Positions 16,609 through 25,401 are shown, numbered from the stretch's first letter. The stretch is 64,000 nt of DNA from Paractinoplanes tereljensis (GCF_016862435.1 NZ_BOMY01000012.1:1-64000); one strand, 5' to 3'. Notes: a model not told the origin generated them from the sequence alone. Numbers and translations: made by a program.

Positions 16609-17590
16609 GGTGCCACCGCAGCAGGCAGGCGCCGATCGACATGCCGCCGCCGAAGCCGGCCAGCAGCACCAGGTCGCCGTCGCGCAGCGCACCCGTGCGG
16701 GCCGCCTCGTCCAGGGTGACCGGCAGTGACGCGCTGCCCAGGTTGCCGTACCGGTCGAGGGTCACGTGGGTGCGGGCGTTGCCCAGGCCGGACACCCGTA
16801 CCAGCTCGGTCACGGTGACCCCGTCGGACTGATGTGGCACGAAGTGATCGATCGCCGCCGCGTACACCCCGGTGCGCCGCAGCAGCGCCTCCAAAGCCCA
16901 AGGCACCTCGGACGCGACGAAGTCGCGGACGCCCGGCCCGTCCATCCGCAGGAAGTGGTCGGCGTTGGCCAGGGTCTTCTCCGAGGCCGGCAGGCGGCTG
17001 CCACCGGCCGGGACGTGGATGAGTCCATGTCCGGAGCCCCGGGAGACCAGTTCGAGGTCGAGAATCCCGTACCCGTGGCCGACTGTGCCGATCACCGCGG
17101 CGCCCGCGCCATCGCCGAACAGCACCGCCGTGTCCCGGTCGGCGAAGTCGATGATCCGCGAGTAGACGTCGGCCGCGATGACCAGCACCCGCGCGGACGG
17201 ATTCACCACGACCAGGCTGTGCGCGATGCCCAGGGCGAAGACGAAGCCGGAGCTCACCACGTTGAGGTCGAAGCAGACCGCCCGGTCCGCCCCGATCGCC
17301 GCCTGCACCAGGTGCGAGGTCGGTGGCTGGGGTGAGTCCGGCGTCGCGGTCGCCACGATCAGGAAGTCGATGTCACCGGCGGTGAGCGCGGCGTGCGCGA
17401 TCGCCTGCCGGGCGGCGTGCGCGGCGAGGTCCGAGGTCGCCTCGTCGGGCGCCGCGTACCGCCGCGACCGGACCATCGTCTCCTGGAGGATCCAGTCCGG
17501 GTCGGCGTCGGGGATCCAGGTGTTCAGGTCGGAGTTCGTCACTACCTCGTGCGGGAGGTAGGAGCCGGTGCCCAGGATGCCTACAGCCAT
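16571..17590 (-). CDS. Beta-ketoacyl-ACP synthase III (FabH) homologue with Cys-to-Ser active site
   Basis: This 339-residue protein is a full-length KASIII-fold thiolase relative: start VGILGTGSYLPHEVVTN, DFLIVATATPD, FDLNVVSSGFVFAL, FGDGAGAAVIG, FVPHQSDGVTV and YGNLGSASLPVTL. The catalytic His253 and Asn283 are in place. At the usual Cys position (AACSGF in normal FabH) it has Ser113 in NVVSSGF. DpsC of the daunorubicin pathway is a known FabH-like priming protein with Ser at this site, so an altered acyltransferase role is more likely than normal fatty-acid initiation. The ATG at 17590 is chosen by homology; its ribosome-binding site is weak. The stop overlaps the convergent PRC-barrel gene. 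Confidence 0.82.
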   Translation of the reverse strand: MAVGILGTGSYLPHEVVTNSDLNTWIPDADPDWILQETMVRSRRYAAPDEATSDLAAHAARQAIAHAALTAGDIDFLIVATATPDSPQPPTSHLVQAAIGADRAVCFDLNVVSSGFVFALGIAHSLVVVNPSARVLVIAADVYSRIIDFADRDTAVLFGDGAGAAVIGTVGHGYGILDLELVSRGSGHGLIHVPAGGSRLPASEKTLANADHFLRMDGPGVRDFVASEVPWALEALLRRTGVYAAAIDHFVPHQSDGVTVTELVRVSGLGNARTHVTLDRYGNLGSASLPVTLDEAARTGALRDGDLVLLAGFGGGMSIGACLLRWHPIEAVPASPMPA

Positions 17591-17629
17591 ACCGCACCAG
17601 ATCGGCACCTGAGCGAGAAACATGAGCCG

Positions 17630-18520
17630 TCAGCGGCTGGAACGGTCCCGGTAGGTCCAGGAGCCGCCGCCGAGGGCGGAGGAGCCACGCTGCGGCTCGG
17701 CCGGGGTGACCGCGGAACCCGTCTGCCGGGGAATGACGCCGGTGGTGCCGGCCTCGCGGCGGGAGGCGAGGTAGGCCGCGGCGGCGCGGTCCTCCTCGGT
17801 GGGGGCGGCCGCCAGCGCGTACGCGAGGCCGATGATCCCGAAGATGACGGCCAGGCCGATCGGGACGATGAGCCCGGTGGCGGTGGATCCCTCGAGCGCG
17901 GCCTGCGGGTCGTGCTCCATGACCGACATAGCGGACATGCCGGTGAAGTGCATGCCGTTCACGGCGACGCCCATGACCAGGGCCGACACGAAGATGATCA
18001 GCGGCTTGCGGACCGTCACGGCGAGGAAGAGGGCGACCGAGGCGGCGACCACGGCGATGCCGATCGAAAGGCCGACCTCGGTGCTCGCATAGCTGATGTC
18101 GCCGTTGAGGCGCATCGCGGCCATGCCGGTGTAGTGCATCGCGGCCACCCCGAGGCCGGCGATCACGCCGCCGGTGAGGATGCGCGCGTTCTGGGCCCGC
18201 TTGCCGAACAGGGCGATGGCCAGGCCGACCCCGACTGCGACGATCGCGATGATCGCGCTGGCGGCGGTGAGCGTGACGTCGTAGCGGATCGGGGTGCCGA
18301 CCACGCTGAAGCCCATCATCGCGACGAAGTGCATGCTCCAGATCGCGGTGCCGCCGATCGCGAGGGCGGCGAGAACCAGCCACCACACGCGTTCGTTGTT
18401 GCTGCGGGCCGAACGGAACCGCACCGCGAGGGTGAGGCCGAGCAGAGATCCCAGTACGGACAGCGTGTAGCTGATCGCCGGGATGATCCACCCGTGGTCG
18501 AAGTGATGGATCTGCGCCAT
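17630..18520 (-). CDS. MHYT-domain membrane sensor protein
   Basis: This 296-residue integral membrane protein has about seven hydrophobic helices and three copies of the MHYT signature: WSMHFVAM, AMHYTGMAAM and GMHFTGMSAM. In this family the Met and His residues are thought to coordinate copper and sense O2, CO or NO. The C-terminal tail (about 245-296) is cytosolic, Pro/Ser-rich and carries no GGDEF, EAL or kinase domain, so the sensor must signal through a partner. The start at 18520 agrees with the family. A 19-bp palindrome lies about 75 bp upstream and is a candidate operator. The FabH-like gene follows 39 bp downstream and may share the transcript. Confidence 0.85.
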   Translation of the reverse strand: MAQIHHFDHGWIIPAISYTLSVLGSLLGLTLAVRFRSARSNNERVWWLVLAALAIGGTAIWSMHFVAMMGFSVVGTPIRYDVTLTAASAIIAIVAVGVGLAIALFGKRAQNARILTGGVIAGLGVAAMHYTGMAAMRLNGDISYASTEVGLSIGIAVVAASVALFLAVTVRKPLIIFVSALVMGVAVNGMHFTGMSAMSVMEHDPQAALEGSTATGLIVPIGLAVIFGIIGLAYALAAAPTEEDRAAAAYLASRREAGTTGVIPRQTGSAVTPAEPQRGSSALGGGSWTYRDRSSR

Positions 18521-18594
18521 TACTGAATTCCTTCCCTCACCGACCAGGCCCGGGAATGCATCCTGCCTGCTTGATCACCTTGCTGTGAAGGAGT

Positions 18595-18613
18595 GTGACG
18601 TAAGTTGCGTCAC
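18595..18613 (-). promoter_or_regulatory. 19-bp palindromic operator upstream of the MHYT gene
   Basis: GTGACGTAAGTTGCGTCAC is an inverted repeat around a central G, with a single mismatched pair. It lies 75 bp before the MHYT start codon. Its size and symmetry suit a dimeric repressor or CRP/FNR-like protein; the binder is unknown. Confidence 0.6.
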
Positions 18614-18683
18614 GTTCCGGCTACAGATACCGAAACAACGCACTAAGACCTCGGAAGCCACGAAATCCCAGGTCAACAACTAA

Positions 18684-18722
18684 ATAGAAGACCATCAACC
18701 TGTGGGGTTGATGGTCTTCTAT
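18684..18722 (-). terminator. Strong hairpin terminator of the L,D-transpeptidase gene
   Basis: A perfect 17-bp stem (ATAGAAGACCATCAACC with its complement) closes a 5-base loop, 15 bp after the stop codon of the leftward transpeptidase gene. It can act in both directions and insulates the MHYT promoter. Confidence 0.85.
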
Positions 18723-18736
18723 GTGGAGCTTGGGGC

Positions 18737-19963
18737 TCAGAGGTAGCTCTTCTTCTTGAACTGGTCGTAGCTGATGTTCCAGTCGGTCCAGCCGTTGCCG
18801 TCCTTCAGCTTCTCCTCGGTGCCGGAGACCGTGATCGGGTCACCCATCAGGGTGCGCGAGAACAGCCAGGCACCCATCGCCTCGGAGACGTTGACGCAGC
18901 CGTGCGACACGTTGGTGTGCCCCTGCTTGCCCTCGGACCACGGCGCCGCGTGGATGAACTGGCCACTCCACGTGATGCGCTGGGCGAAGTCGATCGGGGT
19001 CTTGTAGCCGTTCACCGGGTCGGTATCGGTGGTGTCGAAGATCGTGTGCTTCTGCTTGTCCATCACGATCATCGTGCCGCTCGACGACGGCGTGGCCGAC
19101 TTGCCGAGGCTGACCGGGATGGTCTTGACGACCTTGCCGTTCTCCTTGACCGTCATCTGCTTGCTCTTGTTGGAGACCGTCATGACGAACGAGCGCCCGA
19201 TGTTCAGGTCGACGGTGAGGTCGCTCTTGCCGTAGTAGTCGCTGCCCAGCGGCACGCCGGCCAGCGAAACCTTGTAGAAGACCTTCGAGTTGGCCTTCCA
19301 GTACACCTTCGGGCGGTAGTGAACCTCGGTCGGGCTGATCCAGCCCCAGGTGCCGGTCTGGGCGGGCGTCGCGGTGACGACCATCCGGCGCTCGACCTCG
19401 GCACGGTACTTCTCCGGGATCGACTTGCTGAACTTGATGATCAGCGGCATGCCCACGCCGACCTTCTGCCCGTCACCGAGGAAGCTGGTCACCCGGATCA
19501 CCTTCGACGGCTTGGCCATCGTGGTGAACGCGCTGGTGGTCGAGCCGTTCTTACCCTCGCTCGCGGTGCCGTTCACGGTGATCGTGTACTTCGTGCCGTA
19601 CGCCAGGGCCTTTTCCGGGGTCCAGGTTTTCTCGTCCTTGTCGAGAACGCCCTTGACCTCGTCGCCCTTCGCGTCGGTGACGGTGACCGTGGTGTTTTCC
19701 GGGTCCTCGCTCGAGTACTTGATCGGCGAGATCGCCACCACGTCCTTGGCGTCCGCGGCCGGCGTAACCACGGCCACGGTGCTCAGTGTGGGCGTCGGCG
19801 ACGGGGTCGCCGAAGCGGTGCCACCGTCGGCCTGCGAATCGCCACCGCCCTGCCAGCTTGGCGTCTTGTCACCGTGACCGCAGCCGGAGCTGAGCAGGAC
19901 CGTGCCTGCGATCAACGCGGCCGCGGCAACCCGCCACGGCCGGCGAACTCGACTGTTGTTCAT
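18737..19963 (-). CDS. Lipoprotein L,D-transpeptidase with Ig-like domains (copy 1)
   Basis: This 408-residue cell-wall enzyme forms 3-3 cross-links between peptidoglycan stems. A lipoprotein signal ends in LLSSGC at about residue 28. A Ser/Thr/Pro linker precedes two Ig-like domains (about 65-255, with VTVTDAKGDEVKGVLDKDEKTWTPEKAL as the first). The YkuD catalytic domain has IHAAPWSEGKQGHTNVSHGCVNVS with His354 and nucleophile Cys356. The tail after it (GNGWTDWNISYDQFKKKSYL) is the small C-terminal lid seen in LdtMt2-type enzymes. The ATG at 19963 follows GAGGGG. A paralogue lies just upstream on the same strand. Both resemble the mycobacterial LdtMt2 architecture. Confidence 0.9.
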   Translation of the reverse strand: MNNSRVRRPWRVAAAALIAGTVLLSSGCGHGDKTPSWQGGGDSQADGGTASATPSPTPTLSTVAVVTPAADAKDVVAISPIKYSSEDPENTTVTVTDAKGDEVKGVLDKDEKTWTPEKALAYGTKYTITVNGTASEGKNGSTTSAFTTMAKPSKVIRVTSFLGDGQKVGVGMPLIIKFSKSIPEKYRAEVERRMVVTATPAQTGTWGWISPTEVHYRPKVYWKANSKVFYKVSLAGVPLGSDYYGKSDLTVDLNIGRSFVMTVSNKSKQMTVKENGKVVKTIPVSLGKSATPSSSGTMIVMDKQKHTIFDTTDTDPVNGYKTPIDFAQRITWSGQFIHAAPWSEGKQGHTNVSHGCVNVSEAMGAWLFSRTLMGDPITVSGTEEKLKDGNGWTDWNISYDQFKKKSYL

Positions 19964-20107
19964 GGTCCCCTCACGGCGTCGTTCGTCCCCGGCGCCCAAT
20001 ACTGCTCTATGAAAGCCAGGTGACCAATCCCGGATTCGTGCCGCAGGGGTTAACCATCACACAGGCTAATTCCGCAAATCGCCCGATTAGGTGCTTCTGG
20101 TACGCGC

Positions 20108-21376
20108 TTACTTAAGGCTGTCGGGGACCGGCAGGGCGCTGCCCTTGACGAACTCCGACCAGCTGACATTCCAGGCGGTCCAGCCATCGCCGTACGCCAG
20201 CTTGGAGCCGGTGCCGGTCACCGTGACCGGGTCGCCGATCAGGGTGTTGTCGAACAGCCACCTCGCGTTCGAGGGACTGACGTTGACACAGCCGTGCGAC
20301 ACGTTCGTGCGCCCCTGCGAGCCCACCGACCACGGGGCCGAGTGAACGTACTGACCCGACCAGGTGATCCGCTGGGCGTACTGGATCTTGGTTTTGTAGC
20401 CGGCCGCGCCGTCCGTGTCGGTGGTGTCGAAGACCGTCTCGGCCAGCTTGTCCATCACCACCATGGCGCCGCTCACCGAGGGCTTGCTCTTCCGGCCCAG
20501 GCTCACCAGCGCGGTCCGCACGACCTTGCCGTCCTGCGTCACCGTCATCTTCTTGGTGGCGTTGTCGACCTTCATCTCGAGGTCCCGGCCGATCTTGGCG
20601 GTGGCCGCCCGGTCCCGGTCGCCATACCGCCCGCCGCCGGTCGGCACGCCGCCCACCGCGATCCGCACCTTCAGCGTGGTGCCGGTCTGCCAGTACTCCT
20701 TGGCGCGGTAGTAGGCCTGGGTGCCGCTCGACGTCCAGGACCAGACACCCGGCTGGGCCGGCGTGGTCGTGACGAACATCCGCTTCTCGACGGCGGCCCG
20801 GTCGGCCTTCTTGATGCCCGGGCTGAACTCCACCACGACCGGCATGGCCACGCCGTAGGTGTTGCCGTCGAACAGGTAGAGACCGGTGCCGGTCTTCTTG
20901 CCCGGGGCGCCCATCGTGGTGAAGGTGGTGGTGGCGGTCTTGCTGAGGCCGCTGTCGGTGGTGGCGGTGACGCTGGCCGCGTACGTCGTCTTGGCCTTCA
21001 GGGTCTTGGCCGGCACCCAGGTCGAACCGTCCTCGCGGAGCGCGCCCGAGACGTCCTTACCGGCGGCGTCCTTCAGGGCGACCGTGGTCACCTTGCCGCC
21101 GGAGACCTGGAAGCCGATCTCGGCGCTGGTCGGCACGTCCTTCTTACCGGCGGCCGGGGTCACGGTCAGCTCGATCGGCACATTTGCCGACTCGGTGATC
21201 GGCCCCTGGCTGGCGCCCTGGCTCGCATCCGGCGCGGCCGAGGCACTCGCGCCGTTGCCCACCCAGGCAGCGGACGCGGCCCCCGACTTCTTGTTGTCGC
21301 CGCAGCCAGACAGCGCCAGTGGCGCAAGCACCGCCGCCACCACAACCATCACCAGTGAGCGCCGCACGCCGACCAT
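20108..21376 (-). CDS. Lipoprotein L,D-transpeptidase with Ig-like domains (copy 2)
   Basis: This 422-residue protein has the same architecture as the neighbouring copy: lipobox APLALSGC, a Ser/Ala-rich linker, two Ig-like domains (VTPAAGKKDVPTSAEIGFQVSGG onward) and a YkuD domain with VHSAPWSVGSQGRTNVSHGCVNVS. The catalytic Cys is residue 363. The C-terminal lid is GDGWTAWNVSWSEFVKGSALP. The ATG at 21376 gives a normal lipoprotein signal. The pair probably arose by tandem duplication and has since diverged widely in the Ig domains. The 144-bp gap between them (19964-20107) carries no gene and could hold a separate promoter for copy 1. Confidence 0.9.
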   Translation of the reverse strand: MVGVRRSLVMVVVAAVLAPLALSGCGDNKKSGAASAAWVGNGASASAAPDASQGASQGPITESANVPIELTVTPAAGKKDVPTSAEIGFQVSGGKVTTVALKDAAGKDVSGALREDGSTWVPAKTLKAKTTYAASVTATTDSGLSKTATTTFTTMGAPGKKTGTGLYLFDGNTYGVAMPVVVEFSPGIKKADRAAVEKRMFVTTTPAQPGVWSWTSSGTQAYYRAKEYWQTGTTLKVRIAVGGVPTGGGRYGDRDRAATAKIGRDLEMKVDNATKKMTVTQDGKVVRTALVSLGRKSKPSVSGAMVVMDKLAETVFDTTDTDGAAGYKTKIQYAQRITWSGQYVHSAPWSVGSQGRTNVSHGCVNVSPSNARWLFDNTLIGDPVTVTGTGSKLAYGDGWTAWNVSWSEFVKGSALPVPDSLK

Positions 21377-21535
21377 CCCTGAGCACCCCGTTCTGAAGTT
21401 TGCGGGCACATCCTGCCCCATGGATGCAAGGCAGCGGGTCATCCCTTGGGCTGATTCAAGCTGTGAAGCTCATGGCAAGGGGGCGATTTTAAGGATCATG
21501 GGGGTGCGTGCTAACGTTTTCGTCGTTGCCAACGA

Positions 21536-21611
21536 GCGCCGCTAGCTCAACTGGCAGAGCAGCGGACTCTTAATCCGCGGGTTGTAGGTTCAAGTCCTAC
21601 GCGGCGCACCA
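21536..21611 (+). tRNA. tRNA-Lys (anticodon CTT)
   Basis: The 76-base gene folds into a complete cloverleaf. The 7-bp acceptor stem GCGCCGC pairs with GCGGCGC. The D-arm is GCTC...GAGC, the anticodon stem GCGGA/TCCGC has loop CTCTTAA (anticodon CTT), and the T-arm GTAGG/CCTAC has loop TTCAAGT. The 3' ACCA end is encoded. A strong terminator follows 9 bp later. Confidence 0.97.
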
Positions 21612-21620
21612 AGCTTCACC

Positions 21621-21659
21621 AGGCCGTATAGCTTCCGAGCTATACGGCCTTGATTTTTG
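21621..21659 (+). terminator. Rho-independent terminator of tRNA-Lys
   Basis: A perfect 13-bp stem (AGGCCGTATAGCT with its complement) closes the loop TCCG and is followed by TGATTTTTG. This is the most canonical terminator in the window. Confidence 0.92.
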
Positions 21660-21700
21660 TGGGACCGCGTAGGCCGGCCGGGTCGCTCGAGGCGGTGGCG

Positions 21701-24151
21701 TCAGCAGACCACGCAATCGCCCTTCGTGTTGAATCCGCCGTTGACAGCCAGGCTTTGCCGGACATCGACCGCGTCGATGACCACGGCGCCGGTGTTCGGG
21801 TCCGGATAGAACTGCAGACGGAGTTTGCTGTACGCGGTCGTCGCGGTAACGCAGGTGGAGACGGGAGTCCAGTCGTTACCACCAGGCAGGTTCGCGTAAG
21901 CAGCTACCGAGTTTTGCTGAGATCCACCAATCAGCCATATCGCGAAACTGCCACCGGCACCCGCTGTCGTGCCTTGCGAAGCGACCTGAGCGCTGCCGCA
22001 GAAGGTGTCCCCTGCCTTTACGGCCACGTTGACATCCTGGTAAATGCCGCCACCAACCACGGTGGTGTTGGTAGCGGCGAACCCGGTGCCTTCATAGGGA
22101 TTGTTGCCGGTGACGCCGGGACCATAGATGGCGTGTTGTGAGCCGGGGGCGTCCGTCCAGCTGTCGAAGCCGCTGTTGAAGCCACCGTTCTTGGCGACGC
22201 TGAGGTGCACGTCGACAGCATCGACACCAACCGTCGGACCACCGACAGCGGGGTAGAACTGAACGCGCACGGCCGAATGTCCACTTGTTGCGGTGACACA
22301 AGTGCTCAAGGGTGTCCAGCTATTGCCGTTCGGGAGCTTTACGACGCTCTTGTTCGAGGTTTCCGCAGCGCCCCCGGTGAGAAAAAGCGCGAAGGTGCCA
22401 CCGCCATCTGTGGCTTCACCTTCGGTCACCACGTGGGCGTCCGCGCAGACGGTATCGCCGGGATTGACGGTCTTGTTGATGTCTTGGTAGATGCTTCCGC
22501 CGGCCTGGGTGGCACCAACTGAGGTGTACATCGACCCTTCGTACGGGTCGGTTCCGGCCTGCGCTCCGGCCACGTGCTGGTATGCCGTCGCGCCTGGCGC
22601 GGCCGACCAATATTCGCCGGCACCGGAGCCGAAGACCAGGGAGCCGTCGTCCTGCAGGCGCATTGTCGAGACGCCCCGACCCGACGTGCCGGAAACCCAC
22701 AGCGGCCGGTTGGCGTAGTCGTAGAGGACCAGGTTGCCGTCGTGCCGGTTGGCAAGGCGGTACCCGCGCCGGTCGCCCCGCACCCAGATCGGCGCCGGCG
22801 CCCCACTGCGGAGGTCGTACAGGACCAGGTTCCCGTCGGCCTGCATGTTCAGCGTGAACTGGCCGTTCGCGGACCTCACCTCCGCGCCCCGGAACAGCGA
22901 CCGGCCCGGTGCGAGCGTCGGCAGCCAGTCGTCACCGATCAGCGCGGCGCGGACGTCGCTGTACATCGGCTCCTTGGGATTTCCGTAGCTGTCGCGGAGC
23001 CCGAAGTGGCACTGCATGTCGTGCGGATCGGCTTTACAGCGCTTGACCGTCTTCGGGACGTCCTGGAAGGAATAGACGAACAGTGGCCCCGCGTAGGGGC
23101 GAGACCGCCACATCCGGACCCCCTCCTCAAGGGCATCGCGGACGTGCTCCGGCGTTTGCGGGTCGCGCCAGCCATCGCTGGGGAACCCCATCTCGGTGCC
23201 CCAGATTTGCTTGCCCGCATCGCCGTGGCGGACCATCACCTCGCGCAGGGCCGACAGACCGCCACACTTGGGGTCATCCGGTCCGAACCAGGACCAGAAC
23301 CGGTGCCATTGATGGCGGCCGTTGGCTTGGCACGGGTCCCTCGCAAACGAGGGAAGGTTGCCGCCTTCGAAGTCCGCGTAGGGGTGGTAGGCGACCGCGT
23401 CCAGGTATCCGCCCATCCCGTGCTTGTAGGCCCATTCCAGCCAGACGCTCGCCTCGTCATGGCCATGCCAGACACCCTTCGCGCCCTCGTAGGTGTCGCC
23501 GCCCGTCGAGCCGCCGGCCAGCACGACACATTGGGGACAGCCGGCGTGCACCTCCTGATAAGCGATCTTCGCCAGCTGCCAGTAGCGCCCGGCTCGGACG
23601 TCGACGCTGTTGTCACCGTAATTGCCGAACTGTTTGAGGTTCGGCTCGTTCCACACCTCGTAGGCCTGCACCTTGGGCCCGAAGTGGGCCACCGCCTGCC
23701 GGACGATGACGGCCCAGGCAGCGTCGTCCGTCGGAAAATAGTTGGTACCGCGGCCGCCGTTGGCCCACTTCGTCGAGTAGTCCAGGACCAGCAGCACCCG
23801 AACGCCCTGCTCGTAGGCGGCGTCGATCACGCGGTCCAGTTTGGTCCAGTCCGGCGCGCGGTCGCGGGACGGCTGCACGAGGTGCCAGTACAGGTCGATG
23901 CGGACGATCGGCTTCTTGTCCCCGACGTACGCGTCCATCGCCGCGATCCGGTCCACTTGGTGCTCTTGGTCGCTGCCGTCGATGAAGCCGACATCGGCGG
24001 ACGTGAACGCATACGGATCGGGGACCGGCGCAGCATCCGGGATCGGCACTGAATCGGGGGTCGGCACCGGATCGGGGGAGGCCGACAAGCCACAGGCGGC
24101 GACGCCCAACGCCATGATCAAGACAGCGATCAGCGCGAGCAATCGGCGCAT
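21701..24151 (-). CDS. Secreted glycoside hydrolase lipoprotein with B-lectin and twin C-terminal domains
   Basis: This 816-residue protein starts with a lipoprotein signal (LIMALGVAAC) and a Pro/Asp-rich spacer. Residues about 50-400 form a clan GH-A TIM barrel (GH5/GH39-like): IDLYWHLVQPS, AYEVWNEPNLKQFGNY with the acid/base Glu after Asn-x-x, and IWGTEMGFPSDGW with the likely nucleophile Glu. A bulb-type lectin domain follows (about 415-525; QADGNLVLYD, RHDGNLVLYD and LQDDGSLVFGS repeats). Two similar domains of about 130 residues come last, each with GGGIYQDVN, DTFCGSAQV, GNDWTPVSTCVTAT and LRLQFYP; these look like carbohydrate-binding beta-sandwiches. GGAGAGGAG precedes the ATG. Base composition and codon use are more relaxed than in neighbouring genes, suggesting recent acquisition. 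Substrate is unknown. Confidence 0.8.
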   Translation of the reverse strand: MRRLLALIAVLIMALGVAACGLSASPDPVPTPDSVPIPDAAPVPDPYAFTSADVGFIDGSDQEHQVDRIAAMDAYVGDKKPIVRIDLYWHLVQPSRDRAPDWTKLDRVIDAAYEQGVRVLLVLDYSTKWANGGRGTNYFPTDDAAWAVIVRQAVAHFGPKVQAYEVWNEPNLKQFGNYGDNSVDVRAGRYWQLAKIAYQEVHAGCPQCVVLAGGSTGGDTYEGAKGVWHGHDEASVWLEWAYKHGMGGYLDAVAYHPYADFEGGNLPSFARDPCQANGRHQWHRFWSWFGPDDPKCGGLSALREVMVRHGDAGKQIWGTEMGFPSDGWRDPQTPEHVRDALEEGVRMWRSRPYAGPLFVYSFQDVPKTVKRCKADPHDMQCHFGLRDSYGNPKEPMYSDVRAALIGDDWLPTLAPGRSLFRGAEVRSANGQFTLNMQADGNLVLYDLRSGAPAPIWVRGDRRGYRLANRHDGNLVLYDYANRPLWVSGTSGRGVSTMRLQDDGSLVFGSGAGEYWSAAPGATAYQHVAGAQAGTDPYEGSMYTSVGATQAGGSIYQDINKTVNPGDTVCADAHVVTEGEATDGGGTFALFLTGGAAETSNKSVVKLPNGNSWTPLSTCVTATSGHSAVRVQFYPAVGGPTVGVDAVDVHLSVAKNGGFNSGFDSWTDAPGSQHAIYGPGVTGNNPYEGTGFAATNTTVVGGGIYQDVNVAVKAGDTFCGSAQVASQGTTAGAGGSFAIWLIGGSQQNSVAAYANLPGGNDWTPVSTCVTATTAYSKLRLQFYPDPNTGAVVIDAVDVRQSLAVNGGFNTKGDCVVC

Positions 24152-24253
24152 GCGGCTCCTCTCCGTGTGCCCGACCGGCCTCCCGGTGCAGGCGCCGGGC
24201 AGGTTATCACAGGCGCCGATATTTCCGATTCGCCGGTTATGGTCACTTCACCT

Positions 24254-25310
24254 TCACCAAGTAGCCCCCTCGAGGCGCCGACCCTGGTCGGCGCCTCGTG
24301 CCGTCAGGGCATGGGCGGCATTGATCCACGCCGGCAGATCGATCGGTTCGCCCGGTCGGAGGCATTCGGTGTCACCTCCCTTGATCCGGCCGGGGCTGGG
24401 CCGGTATGCCCTATCCGCCACGTGTCGCAGGATCAGCTGTTCGGCCTGGCAGCAGGTGAGCAAGGTGTCATCCTGACGGGCCAGCAGAATCCCGCCGCCC
24501 AGCACGGTGTGCCGGTGGAGCCGATTCTCGGTCGTGGAGATACCGATCTTGTGGAATGTCGTGCCGTTGTAGTTGATGAATTCCACCAGGTACAGGTACG
24601 CGGGGCGCCGCGCGAGGTCGGTTCGCCGCTTCAACCTCGTCAGGCTGAAGTATCCCGACGCGGCGCAGTTGAAGCAGCCGCTGTGACCGGCGCGGATGTG
24701 CGCCGGCCGGACGGTCACGATGCGCTCGCAGGTGAGGCATCGACCGCGAACTGAGGTCTGGGTGTGACGTAACCGTCGAGGTATTCGACGCCGGCGGCCA
24801 GCAGATCGTCGCGGATCTCGGCCTCGCTGGTTCGAGAATCGATGCCGACCTGCAGGTGGGCGCAGGGCTCGCAACCGAACACCTGCTTTCCCGCCCGAAG
24901 CTTCGCCGTGATGTCGCCCAGCCGAGGCCCGACATCGCGACCACACCGGCCGCACCGGCACGGGCACGGGGTGAGCGCGTTGACGTAGGCACCGGTCGGG
25001 GTGAGCCCGATGCTGACCACGATCGCCTCCGCGTCAGCCTGACTGAACCGGCTCTGATCGCCGATCGCCGCCCGCGTCGGCGCGTAGCAGGACTCGCAGC
25101 CGTGGCCCCGCCGCAGGTTGCTCAGCCACTTCGTGCTCCGCACCCCGCAGCCGAGACACCGCACCGGTACGGCGAGGTAGCTGGTGCGGTAGTCCAGCTG
25201 ATCGATCAGCTCGTGGCCGAACTCGACGAACTCCGCTGCCACACAGGGAGTGCAGAGTCCCTGGTTCGGGCGAGGCCGGCGCGGTCCGCCTGCGGCGATC
25301 TTGCCGTTAG
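24254..25310 (-). pseudogene. Frameshifted, 5'-truncated zinc-ribbon/GIY-YIG-like protein gene
   Basis: Two overlapping frames together make one protein. The upstream frame (about 25310 to 24760) encodes Cys-rich knuckles: LCTPC, VRCLGCGVRSTKW..CESC and CRCGRCGRDVG..GCEPC. It then ends in a meaningless tail (stop at 24715). The next frame picks up at about 24765 with VRGRCLTCERIVTVRPAHIRAGHSGCFNC. It continues into YLYLVEFINYNGTTFHKIGISTTENRLHRH...AEQLILRH, which looks like the GIY-YIG/Mug113-type nuclease fold. Between 25310 and the DGPF gene there is no start codon in frame, so the 5' end is missing too. Intact relatives in actinomycetes carry several zinc ribbons before such a domain and are thought to be mobile homing-type nucleases (from memory). 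A sequencing error at the junction would be the alternative. Confidence 0.6.
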
Positions 25311-25401
25311 GTTTTTCGGGGGCTTGTCGATCCGGGTCGAGGCCGTTCGACCTTGGGGTGGGAGGGTCGAAGGCGACCCGCGAAACCAAGGAGTTGTCAC
25401 G

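Noticed and set aside
21536..21659. tRNA-Lys as a proven prophage or island attachment site
   Set aside because: No integrase gene and no second copy of the tRNA 3' end were seen in the window, so no attachment-site feature was called.
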